11,567 nt of DNA from assembly GCA_016186985.1 (NCBI GenBank), contig JACPKO010000026.1, forward strand, positions 1 through 11,567. Direction: 5' to 3'. The notes beneath the pieces were generated by a model. That model saw nothing but the letters and a program-made list of their open reading frames with translations. It did not search any database and had not been told where the DNA came from. This DNA comes from Candidatus Daviesbacteria bacterium. GTDB lineage: Bacteria; Patescibacteriota; Microgenomatia; Daviesbacterales; UBA10151. The position numbers and the translations under genes were made by a program. Shown in pieces: positions 1 through 5,600 of this stretch; position 1 is the first letter of the stretch; each line of letters opens with the position of its first letter.

Positions 1-288
1 GTAATTTTTAGCAAGAACAGTTAAATGGTATGGTTCTGTATCAACCTTCCCTTCTTTGCTTAAATGCGAACGCGGCGCAACATAAAGCTCACAGCCGATA
101 ATTGGTTTAATCCCGCTGTCAATACAGGTTTTATAAAACTCGATCGCGCCATACATGGATCCATGGTCCGTAATGGCGAGTGATTCCATTTCCAGATCTT
201 TCGCGGCTTTTATAAGTTTTGGGATTTTTGACAATCCGTCAAGTAAAGAAAATTCTGTGTGTGTATGAAGATGGACAAATTTACTCAT
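1..288 (-). CDS. dnaE: DNA polymerase III alpha subunit, N-terminal PHP part (partial)
   Basis: The first 96 codons of a minus-strand gene that leaves the window at base 1. The protein starts MSKFVHLHTHTEFSLLDG and continues with a TDHGSMYG segment near residues 41-48 and IIGCELYVAP near 63-72. These are the hallmark opening motifs of the PHP domain of bacterial replicative polymerase DnaE; the paired histidines and the TDH motif are metal-site residues in this family. DnaE is the catalytic subunit of the chromosomal replicase. The ATG at 286-288 is chosen because family members begin within a few residues of the HLHTH motif. No clear Shine-Dalgarno site precedes it. The polymerase domains lie outside the window, so completeness cannot be judged. 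Confidence 0.95.
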   Translation of the reverse strand, partial: MSKFVHLHTHTEFSLLDGLSKIPKLIKAAKDLEMESLAITDHGSMYGAIEFYKTCIDSGIKPIIGCELYVAPRSHLSKEGKVDTEPYHLTVLAKNY

Positions 289-348
289 ATTATTATCAAT
301 CTCTTGCGGGAACCTAATTCATCCGCGCGACAATCGATTTACATTGTC

Positions 349-368
349 ATTCCCGCGAAGGCGGGAAT
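349..368. repeat. Short GC-rich hairpin in the dnaE upstream region
   Basis: ATTCCCGC (349-356) and GCGGGAAT (361-368) form a perfect 8-bp inverted repeat around a GAAG loop. It lies between the divergent starts of dnaE and the 236-aa gene. Elements of this form are dispersed in many bacterial genomes. No T-run follows on either strand, so it is not an obvious terminator. Related CCCGCC hairpins occur at 3179-3204 and 9734-9767. Confidence 0.7.
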
Positions 369-427
369 CCATAAATTAGATTTCTATTTTAACAGCAGCA
401 TGGATATTGATTTCAAGATACAGTTTT

Positions 428-450
428 TATAAACCTTCATGTAGTACAAT
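428..450 (+). promoter_or_regulatory. Possible promoter of the 236-aa gene
   Basis: TACAAT (445-450) resembles a -10 box and ends 9 bases before the ATG at 460, which would give a transcript with almost no leader. TATAAA (428-433), 15 bases after TTGATT (407-412), is an alternative. Neither has a well-spaced good -35, so the call is weak. No Shine-Dalgarno site precedes the ATG. Confidence 0.3.
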
Positions 451-459
451 TAATTTCCC

Positions 460-1170
460 ATGACTAATTCACCTGAATCGGAAAACGAACCTCCTGAAAA
501 TCCGCCTAAAGACTCGTCTGAATCTGCAAAAGCCGTCGTTGAGGCAGAAAGAATTTTGTTTGGGAAAAAATTGGGACTTCAAACTTCGAGTCAGCCCCGA
601 ACCCCTAACGCTAATGAGCCCTCCGGCGTAATTATACCTACACTCGAACAGGCAAGTGCCACCCGCGGAGCAACTGCCTATATAAGGGGCGAGAAACCTT
701 CGGTAACAATTGACATACACGAACCTGCTTACCGAAACCTTATTCCGATTGCTAACGCTCTTTATGGAAAAATTCAACCTTTAGCAAACGATCATGCGCA
801 GGAGTCGTACTGGAATGAAGTAATTGCCAGTAAAACTGTCCCGCGAACAGATGGTGAGTTTACCCATGTTTTAAGTACCGGAATGGATAACGGATGCTTG
901 TATTGGGAAACTGCGATTAGAGATGGTGACGCTTCGGGAAAATTAGTTAGCTCTTCAAGGATCAGCAGTTTTGTACCTGGTGCAAACAATGGACAATATG
1001 TTACAGAAGTAACCTTTGTGCAAAGGAGTGCAGGCCAGGATGGTTCCCTGAAAACAGGAAGAGACCCAAAAACAGCCGTGGAGATTTTTGCTAAAAGTTA
1101 TTCAGAGATTTATCCCTCTTTCTGGCAAAAGGTCAAAACAAGACTGCAGTTTTGGAAAAAAAATAATTAA
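460..1170 (+). CDS. Hypothetical soluble protein, 236 aa
   Basis: I do not recognise this protein. The first 45 or so residues are rich in Pro, Glu, Ser and Asn and look disordered. Residues from about 60 to 215 have mixed alpha/beta-like composition (for example PSVTIDIHEPAYRNLIPIAN and QYVTEVTFVQRSAG). The tail is basic and aromatic (FWQKVKTRLQFWKKNN). There is no signal peptide or membrane segment, so it is probably cytoplasmic. The ATG at 460 is the first start in the frame. The gene stands alone on the plus strand: its TAA is 8 bases from the stop of the convergent 89-aa gene, with no visible terminator between. Length and an uninterrupted frame support a real gene. Confidence 0.75.
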   Translation: MTNSPESENEPPENPPKDSSESAKAVVEAERILFGKKLGLQTSSQPRTPNANEPSGVIIPTLEQASATRGATAYIRGEKPSVTIDIHEPAYRNLIPIANALYGKIQPLANDHAQESYWNEVIASKTVPRTDGEFTHVLSTGMDNGCLYWETAIRDGDASGKLVSSSRISSFVPGANNGQYVTEVTFVQRSAGQDGSLKTGRDPKTAVEIFAKSYSEIYPSFWQKVKTRLQFWKKNN

Positions 1171-1178
1171 ACCAATTT

Positions 1179-1448
1179 TTAGCGATGATTTTTAATGAAA
1201 TCGCCTATCCTAGCCGCGACAGAAGTCAGGACTCCAGCAGCAGGTATATAAGCTTTTACAGAAACTTCCTCAGGCATTAACAAAAAAGCTATACTAAAAG
1301 GTGTTATGACACCAAGAATTACTAACAAAGTACGTTTATTCCAAACCGGATTTCCCCTAAATGAGTGTTTATAATCTAAAATTCCTGGTTTCAAATCTGA
1401 AGCATGATCAGGATTAAATAAATCTTTACCAGGTCCTTCTATACTCAT
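1179..1448 (-). CDS. Small membrane protein at the end of the gat operon, 89 aa
   Basis: An unrecognised protein whose ATG overlaps the gatB stop in an ATGA arrangement (1445-1448), a sign of translational coupling. The first 38 residues are hydrophilic. A clear hydrophobic segment follows at about 40-58 (TLLVILGVITPFSIAFLLM), and a weaker one, AYIPAAGVLTSVAARIGDFI, lies at about 66-85, so one or two membrane passes are likely. It is the last gene of the gatC-gatA-orf123-gatB run. Co-transcription with an amidotransferase does not by itself imply a role in amidation. It opens with MSIE, as does the 123-aa protein of the same operon. Confidence 0.7.
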   Translation of the reverse strand: MSIEGPGKDLFNPDHASDLKPGILDYKHSFRGNPVWNKRTLLVILGVITPFSIAFLLMPEEVSVKAYIPAAGVLTSVAARIGDFIKNHR

Positions 1449-2809
1449 AAAAGTAATCTTTCTAAAATTTGTTTTACTCTAATAGCATTTGCTTTACCTG
1501 AAGTTTTTCTCATAACCCCTCCAACAAGCGCCATTATTGCCGATTCTTTTCCTGATTTGTAATCATTAACTGATTTTTCATTTTCACTAATAACCTCCTG
1601 CGCAATTTTTTCCAGTTCCCCTTCGTCCTCAATTTTGCCTGATTTCTTTTCTTTAACCGCCTGAACTATTTCATCAGGGGAAATATTTAGCTTCCCACCT
1701 TTAAGGTGTGAAGCTAAAGTTGGAGAATTAACCAGATAGTTCGCGACTTCTTTTACAGGAACATTCTCTTCCAATCCAAGTTTCACCGCACCGTCAAAAA
1801 GCTCAGCCAGAGATTCATCTGCAACCAAAGTCTCAGCTGTTGTTTTTGAGATTCCATACTGATCAATATATTTTTTAATTCTTGCACTGGGCAATTCCGG
1901 CAATCCATCTTGTATCTCCTTTATTCTTAATTCTTGATTCTTAATTCCCGGCAAATCAGGCTCGGGGAAATACCTGTAATCATTCGCCTCTTCTTTACTC
2001 CTTTGCAGGTAAGTTTCTTTTTTATCCTCATCCCAACCGCGCGTTTCCTGATGCAGTTTTTCCCCGGCTTCTAAAGCATTAATCTGCCTTTTAATTTCAA
2101 ATTCCACAGCGGCCACAATAAACCTAAAGCTGTTTATATTTTTAAGTTCAACTCTATAGTTTGGTAACTCAAAATCAGTTCCTCTTCCTTCTTCACTCTT
2201 CACTTCCCTAACTGACACATTCGCTTCCAACCGCATATCTCCTTTTTCCATATCCGCGTTAGATACCCCTAAATACCTAAAAATCTGCTGGAGTTTTTTA
2301 GCATAATCGCGGATTTGGGATGAATCAGTAAAATCAGGTTCCGTAACTATCTCTACAAGAGGCACACCGGATCTATTGAAATCAATCAATGTTACACCTC
2401 CGAGGTGTGACAATTTACCGGTGTCTTCTTCCTGATGGACGCGGTTAATTCTTATCAAAGATTTTTCTCCGAAGTCAGATTCAACCTCGATCTCACCGCC
2501 CACGCAAAGCGGCCACCGGAGTTGAGAAATTTGAAACCCCTTAGCTAAATCCGGATAAAAATAATTCTTTCGCTCAAAAAGCGAATCTTCTGAAATAGTG
2601 CAATTTAGCGCTAAACCAATCTGTATACATTTTCTAATTGCTTCTTTATTTGCGTAAGGCAACGCTCCGGGAAGACCTAAACAAACAGGGCAAGTATGAG
2701 TATTTGGCGCTTTTCCAAAATAATCCGCGCTGCAGGAACAAAACATTTTACTTTTTGTATTTAACTCAACATGAACTTCAAGACCGATAACTGGTTTATA
2801 AATTGACAT
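1445..2809 (-). CDS. gatB: Asp-tRNA(Asn)/Glu-tRNA(Gln) amidotransferase subunit B
   Basis: GatB activates the misacylated Asp or Glu on tRNA(Asn) or tRNA(Gln) using ATP and transfers ammonia received from GatA. Family motifs run the length: IGLEVHVEL at the start, a zinc-binding pattern C24-x-C26 and C40-x2-C43 (CPVCLGLPGALP), DFNRSGVPLVEIVTEPD (143-159), LEANVSVR, ELKNINSFRF and DYRYFPEPDLP. A YqeY-like tail ends the protein. The start at 2809 gives MSIYKPVIGL and has GGAGG (2816-2820) six bases upstream. An ATG at 2836 would add nine atypical residues. At 454 aa it is somewhat short of the usual 475-480. By comparison with remembered family sequences, about 25 residues seem missing after KKSGKI in the tail. 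The usual SQYD motif reads SQLRWP (95-100). Three repeat-like DNA segments lie inside the gene. The TGA stop is followed two codons later by TAG. Confidence 0.97.
   Translation of the reverse strand: MSIYKPVIGLEVHVELNTKSKMFCSCSADYFGKAPNTHTCPVCLGLPGALPYANKEAIRKCIQIGLALNCTISEDSLFERKNYFYPDLAKGFQISQLRWPLCVGGEIEVESDFGEKSLIRINRVHQEEDTGKLSHLGGVTLIDFNRSGVPLVEIVTEPDFTDSSQIRDYAKKLQQIFRYLGVSNADMEKGDMRLEANVSVREVKSEEGRGTDFELPNYRVELKNINSFRFIVAAVEFEIKRQINALEAGEKLHQETRGWDEDKKETYLQRSKEEANDYRYFPEPDLPGIKNQELRIKEIQDGLPELPSARIKKYIDQYGISKTTAETLVADESLAELFDGAVKLGLEENVPVKEVANYLVNSPTLASHLKGGKLNISPDEIVQAVKEKKSGKIEDEGELEKIAQEVISENEKSVNDYKSGKESAIMALVGGVMRKTSGKANAIRVKQILERLLL
1686..1718. repeat. 33-bp near-perfect palindrome inside gatB
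   Basis: Arms 1686-1701 and 1703-1718 are 16-bp inverted repeats with one mismatch (1695/1709) around a single central base, with core CACCTTTAAGGTG. On the gatB strand it encodes roughly LASHLKGGKL (residues 364-374), just after the ANYLVNSP helix region. It shares the CACCT...AGGTGTGA core with the palindrome at 2391-2411, which suggests a mobile or dispersed element that landed in frame. Confidence 0.8.
1923..1947. repeat. 7-bp tandem repeat inside gatB
   Basis: About 3.5 copies of ATTCTTR (plus strand) at 1923, 1930, 1937 and 1944. On the coding strand they specify most of GIKNQELRIKE (residues about 287-297), directly after the conserved PEPDLP motif. The segment fills the place where family members carry a PLVISEEWIEEIR-like stretch of about the same length. 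Confidence 0.85.
2391..2411. repeat. 21-bp palindrome inside gatB
   Basis: Ten-base arms (2391-2400 and 2402-2411) around one central base, with one G-T pair. The core is ACACCTC-C-GAGGTGT. It encodes SHLGGVT (residues 134-140), in the spot where GatB normally has a THDGG-like turn between EEDTGK and the DFNR motif. Confidence 0.75.
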
Positions 2810-3167
2810 TGTTCGCCTCCATAACTTTCCTATCAATAAATCTGGATCCTTCCAATATTGCTGCAGAATTCTTCCAGTTTAAGGATGTTCTAAGTATTCT
2901 CTGCATTTCTCCAAGCTTTTTCCTATCAATTTCACTGTTTGGATCCAGTCTAAGCTCATACCAATTTACATGCTGTCCATAACCCCGGGGTGTTGCAAGT
3001 CTTGCAATTAATCTTGGCCCAACATCCCCGTTTGCTGCTGCCCTGTCTGCATCCCTTATTGCTCTTAAAACTCCTGTTACCCTAAACCAGGCCCCGAGCA
3101 TTTCAGGAACTTGCGTCATTACATTTAAAAAATTGTTTACTCTGCCAACATGTCTTTCGATACTCAT
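2796..3167 (-). CDS. Hypothetical 123-aa protein inserted between gatA and gatB
   Basis: I do not recognise this protein. It is basic and mostly helical in appearance, with Arg-rich segments (VTGVLRAIRDADRAA, about 31-45) and a central HVNWYELRLDPNSEIDRKKL stretch. It has no signal peptide and no membrane segment. It starts 23 bases after the gatA stop and its last 14 bases overlap gatB, whose Shine-Dalgarno site lies inside it. It is therefore translated as part of the gatCAB message. No strong Shine-Dalgarno site precedes its ATG; a hairpin (3179-3204) ends about 11 bases upstream. Its place inside an otherwise conserved three-gene operon makes an accessory role possible, but nothing in the sequence shows one. 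Overlap with gatB and frame length support it being real. Confidence 0.7.
   Translation of the reverse strand: MSIERHVGRVNNFLNVMTQVPEMLGAWFRVTGVLRAIRDADRAAANGDVGPRLIARLATPRGYGQHVNWYELRLDPNSEIDRKKLGEMQRILRTSLNWKNSAAILEGSRFIDRKVMEANNVNL
2816..2820 (-). promoter_or_regulatory. Shine-Dalgarno site that fixes the gatB start
   Basis: GGAGG lies six bases before the ATG at 2809, inside the last codons of the upstream 123-aa gene. It supports the MSIYKPVIGL start and predicts coupling of gatB translation to that gene. Confidence 0.85.
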
Positions 3168-3178
3168 AGTTTTGTTTG

Positions 3179-3204
3179 CCCGCCGGAGCTTTAGCGAAGG
3201 CGGG
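3179..3204. repeat. CCCGCC hairpin covering the gatA stop codon
   Basis: CCCGCC (3179-3184) pairs with GGCGGG (3199-3204), and GCT/AGC (3188-3190/3193-3195) extends the stem past a 3x3 internal loop. The gatA stop at 3191-3193 lies in the apical loop region, so the final Arg-Leu-Arg codons and the stop of GatA are supplied by the repeat. There is no T-run, so it is probably not a terminator. It may affect mRNA stability or coupling between gatA and the next gene. Confidence 0.75.
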
Positions 3205-4549
3205 GTTTCTCCTTTATGTTCAAAGCTTTTTCTAAAACCTCTCCAACATTTAATACAGTTTCTTCATCCATATATTTTCCTAAAATCTGAAGGCCTACAG
3301 GAAGGTTTTCTGAAAAACCAGCAGGAAGCGATAATCCGGGGATTCCGGCCAAAGATGCAGGGATTGTATAAGCATCAGACAAATACATTTTTAAAGGGTC
3401 GTCAATTTTTTCTCCCAGATTCCATGCAACTGTAGGGGACACCGGGCCGACAATTACGTCGCAACTCGCAAAAGCTTTTTCAAAATCCTTTTTGATTAAA
3501 GTCCGCACTTTAGCAGCCTTAATAAAATAATCCTCAAAATATCCTGAGGAGAGTGCAAATGTCCCAAGCATAATCCTTCTTTTTGGTTCATCCCCGAAAA
3601 GGTCACGGGGACCTCCAAGCCTGATTCCGTCAAACCGGGCAAGGTTTGATGAAACTTCCGACGCCATAATAATGTAATAAACCGCCACACCATATTTTGT
3701 ATTGGGTAAGCTAACCTCAACAATTTCCGCGCCTAACTCCTCCATCTTTTTAATTGCTTTTTCTATAACTTCTTTGACTCCTTCATCCAAACCCTGACCA
3801 AAATATTCTTCAGGAACTCCAACACGAACATCTTTTAAATTTTGATCTGTAATTTTAAATTTTGAATTTTGAATTTTGAATTTTTCAGCAACGCAGTTGC
3901 TATCATACTTATCCCCTCCTGAAATCCATTCTAAAATAAGCCGTGCATCTCCTACGGATTTCGCAAAAGGACCAATTTGATCGAGGGATGAGGCCATAGC
4001 AATTGCACCGTAACGGGAAACCCTTCCGTAACTTGGCTTGAGCCCGACAACTCCGGATAAAGATGCCGGCTGGCGGATTGAGCCACCTGTGTCAGTACCC
4101 AGCGCAAATACAGCTAAATCCGCAGCTACCGCCGCTGCCGAACCCGAAGAAGATCCACCAGGAACTTTCTTTAAATCCCATGGGTTTTTAGTAGACCCAA
4201 ACGCAGAATTTTCTCCCGATGAACCCATTGCAAACTCATCCTGATTGGTTTTACCGATTACCGAAACTCCCTCTGATATTAAGTTTTCAATAACAGTTGC
4301 GTTAAAAGGCGGTTTGTAATTTTCAATAATTTTTGACCCGGCTGAAGTTTTTAAACCTTTTGTTGAAATCAGGCTTTTAACTGCCGCAGGTATGACGCCC
4401 GAAGATTCATTTACTTCAAAGAAGGCGTTTAACTCGGGATTATATCTTTTAATTCTGTTCAAATAGGCTTGATTTAATTCCTCGTTAGAGAATTGCTTAT
4501 CTTTTAAAGCTTTTATTGTTTGTACTAAAGTCAGATCAGTTATCGCCAT
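3191..4549 (-). CDS. gatA: Asp-tRNA(Asn)/Glu-tRNA(Gln) amidotransferase subunit A
   Basis: GatA is the glutaminase of GatCAB: an amidase-signature enzyme that releases ammonia from glutamine and channels it to GatB. The Ser-cisSer-Lys triad is visible as K58 (AAVKSLISTKG), S133 (PGGSSSGS) and S157 (GTDTGGSIRQ). The spacing between these residues equals that of the Staphylococcus enzyme as I recall it (K79, S154, S178). Thus about 21 residues are missing before K58, the helix that normally precedes the GIPIAIKD motif. Here that motif reads GVIPAAVKS. The total of 452 aa is short against about 485. The ATG overlaps the gatC stop by one base (TAATG) and has AGGAG (4556-4560) six bases upstream. 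A 7-bp tandem repeat codes KFKIQNSKFKI near residues 223-233, and the C-terminus ends in a hairpin repeat. Confidence 0.97.
   Translation of the reverse strand: MAITDLTLVQTIKALKDKQFSNEELNQAYLNRIKRYNPELNAFFEVNESSGVIPAAVKSLISTKGLKTSAGSKIIENYKPPFNATVIENLISEGVSVIGKTNQDEFAMGSSGENSAFGSTKNPWDLKKVPGGSSSGSAAAVAADLAVFALGTDTGGSIRQPASLSGVVGLKPSYGRVSRYGAIAMASSLDQIGPFAKSVGDARLILEWISGGDKYDSNCVAEKFKIQNSKFKITDQNLKDVRVGVPEEYFGQGLDEGVKEVIEKAIKKMEELGAEIVEVSLPNTKYGVAVYYIIMASEVSSNLARFDGIRLGGPRDLFGDEPKRRIMLGTFALSSGYFEDYFIKAAKVRTLIKKDFEKAFASCDVIVGPVSPTVAWNLGEKIDDPLKMYLSDAYTIPASLAGIPGLSLPAGFSENLPVGLQILGKYMDEETVLNVGEVLEKALNIKEKPRLR
3851..3885. repeat. 7-bp tandem repeat inside gatA
   Basis: Five head-to-tail copies of AATTTTN, each 7 bases (3851-3857 through 3879-3885). 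On the gatA strand they encode KFKIQNSKFKI. Because 7 and 3 share no factor, three units give a 7-residue peptide period. The insert sits in the variable linker before the conserved VRVGVPEEYF segment, where length change is tolerated. Confidence 0.9.
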
Positions 4550-4749
4550 TAAAAACTCCTTTTTAAAACATTGGACTTATCTATAACATTAAAAGTCGGC
4601 TCGACGTTTGAAGTATCAACCGAGTTTAATTCTTCAATATATCCTAAAATTTTTGAAAGCTGCTGGGAAAATTTTTCTTCCTCACCGGAAGTTAAGATAA
4701 GGTTTGCCAACTTAGCTACTTTTTTTACCTGATCAATTCCAAGGCGCAT
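4549..4749 (-). CDS. gatC: Asp-tRNA(Asn)/Glu-tRNA(Gln) amidotransferase subunit C, short form
   Basis: GatC is the small subunit that wraps around GatA and stabilises the GatA-GatB complex. The sequence matches the family: VKKVAKLANLILTSGEEEKF (8-27), then QQLSKILGYIEELNSVDTSNVEPTFNV. It ends after only 66 residues (SNVLKRSF), whereas family members usually run to about 95-100. The missing part is the C-terminal extension that follows the NVxREDxV motif. The last codons double as the AGGAG ribosome site of gatA, and the stop overlaps the gatA start (TAATG). GatA begins normally straight after, so a frameshift that hides the missing tail is unlikely. It is the first gene of the operon; a TATAAT box lies 7 bases before its ATG. 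Confidence 0.93.
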   Translation of the reverse strand: MRLGIDQVKKVAKLANLILTSGEEEKFSQQLSKILGYIEELNSVDTSNVEPTFNVIDKSNVLKRSF

Positions 4750-4756
4750 GCTCCGA

Positions 4757-4785
4757 ATTATATCCGACTTGACAACAATTGTTAA
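4757..4785 (-). promoter_or_regulatory. Promoter of the gatC-gatA-orf123-gatB operon, apparently leaderless
   Basis: On the minus strand TTAACA (4780-4785) and a perfect TATAAT (4757-4762) are separated by exactly 17 bases. Only 7 bases lie between the -10 box and the gatC ATG, so transcription should start at or one base before the start codon. The mRNA would then have no room for a ribosome-binding site. Confidence 0.7.
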
Positions 4786-4799
4786 GCAGGTGGTACATT
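4769..4799 (+). promoter_or_regulatory. Divergent promoter of the small membrane protein gene
   Basis: TTGACA (4769-4774) is followed after 19 bases by TACATT (4794-4799), which is preceded by TGG and so forms an extended -10. The start codon is 8 bases beyond it, again implying little or no leader. This promoter overlaps the opposite gatC promoter. The perfect palindrome AACAATTGTT (4774-4783) contributes to the -35 boxes of both. Confidence 0.45.
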
Positions 4800-4807
4800 A
4801 GATATAC

Positions 4808-5038
4808 ATGGTAGGAATTACTGAGCTTGGGCTTTTATTTATAGGCGCTGCCTGGTTTGTACAGGTTTTCGATATTACCAAAACGGAAGCTAAGCTCAAT
4901 AAGCAATTTGTATTACTTTATGTGCTTGGTGTTGCCCTGATGCTTTTAGAAGGAATCGCAAATAATAGCAAAACAACAAACCTTTTAAACCTACTTTCCC
5001 TTCTCGGAGCATTGATAGTATATTTTAAGTTAAAGTAG
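4808..5038 (+). CDS. Small integral membrane protein, 76 aa
   Basis: An unrecognised, strongly hydrophobic protein with three probable membrane segments at about 5-22, 33-52 and 57-74. A short polar loop (DITKTEAKLNKQ) lies between the first two, and NNSKTTN between the second and third. There is no conserved enzymatic motif. It is the only plus-strand gene between two minus-strand operons. It is divergent from gatC with a plausible promoter, and its TAG stop abuts the stop of the convergent methyltransferase-like gene with no bases between. The overall hydropathy and the promoter argue for a real gene, but small size keeps confidence moderate. Confidence 0.65.
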   Translation: MVGITELGLLFIGAAWFVQVFDITKTEAKLNKQFVLLYVLGVALMLLEGIANNSKTTNLLNLLSLLGALIVYFKLK

Positions 5039-5599
5039 TTAGAAAAACCTCGGAACATCTTTTTTATATTTTAAGTAGTCTTTTCTAAAATGCCCTTCCA
5101 GCAATTTTTCCTCTTTTTTTGAAGACTCCCAAAAGTAAAAGATGGGTATGAACGCTAAAAAAGTAAAGTAGCTTTGTACCGCTATCCCGTAACCAATCTG
5201 CATCATTATTAGCCCGACATAAATAGGGTTTCTTGAGTATCTAAAAGGACCCGTTTTTATTAATTTATCCTGCCTTTGTTTGTTATGCTCTGCAGGGATT
5301 CCCCAGCTTTTACCCATAACAACTTTTGCCCAAATGGATAATCCAAATCCGCAAATGAAAGTTAGTACTCCAAGAGATGTTACTGTCCCATCAAGCGGTG
5401 AATATCTTAAAGGAAAAAATCTCCCGGATAAATAATTTAAAGAAAGAAAAATAAAAGTGTAAATTCCAATTAAAATTCCTTTAGCAGAAAAATATGATTT
5501 AACTTTTTCGCCAAACTCTCGGGGATCAGATAGTTTCCAGAAGACAATTAAACAAATAGACAGAAAAGTTAAACTGTTTATTAACAATACTCTATCCAA
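5039..5599 (-). CDS. Isoprenylcysteine/phospholipid methyltransferase-family membrane protein
   Basis: A multi-pass membrane protein with the C-terminal signature of the ICMT/PEMT methyltransferase superfamily: KTGPFRYSRNPIYVGLIMM followed by hydrophobic helices and then EEKLLEGHFRKDYLKYKKDV. In this family these regions bind S-adenosylmethionine. The bacterial substrate is usually unknown and may be a lipid or small molecule, so no specific reaction is claimed. The frame is open upstream to an ATG at 5686, but that would overlap htpX by 86 bases. A TTG at 5599, directly after the htpX stop, begins LDRVLLINSLTF ahead of the first membrane helix and has GGAAGG about 11 bases upstream. I prefer it, giving 186 aa. 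It is the last gene of the polX-to-htpX run. Confidence 0.82.
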   Translation of the reverse strand: MDRVLLINSLTFLSICLIVFWKLSDPREFGEKVKSYFSAKGILIGIYTFIFLSLNYLSGRFFPLRYSPLDGTVTSLGVLTFICGFGLSIWAKVVMGKSWGIPAEHNKQRQDKLIKTGPFRYSRNPIYVGLIMMQIGYGIAVQSYFTFLAFIPIFYFWESSKKEEKLLEGHFRKDYLKYKKDVPRFF

Positions 5600-5600
5600 T

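Noticed and set aside
349..368. Terminator for a neighbouring gene
   Set aside because: The hairpin lacks a T-run on either strand and lies between two divergent starts, where no transcript should end.
1445..1447. UGA as a glycine codon, as in Gracilibacteria and SR1
   Set aside because: No internal TGA occurs in gatA, gatB, gatC, htpX, lemA or polX, which all use ordinary Gly codons. The gatB TGA also overlaps the next ATG in a normal coupling arrangement. Not formally excluded.
3133..3435. A 100-codon plus-strand open frame opposite the end of gatA
   Set aside because: It is antisense to gatA and the 123-aa gene, with no ribosome site or recognisable sequence.
3851..3885. CRISPR-like repeat
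   Set aside because: The units are 7 bases long with no spacers and lie inside the gatA coding frame.
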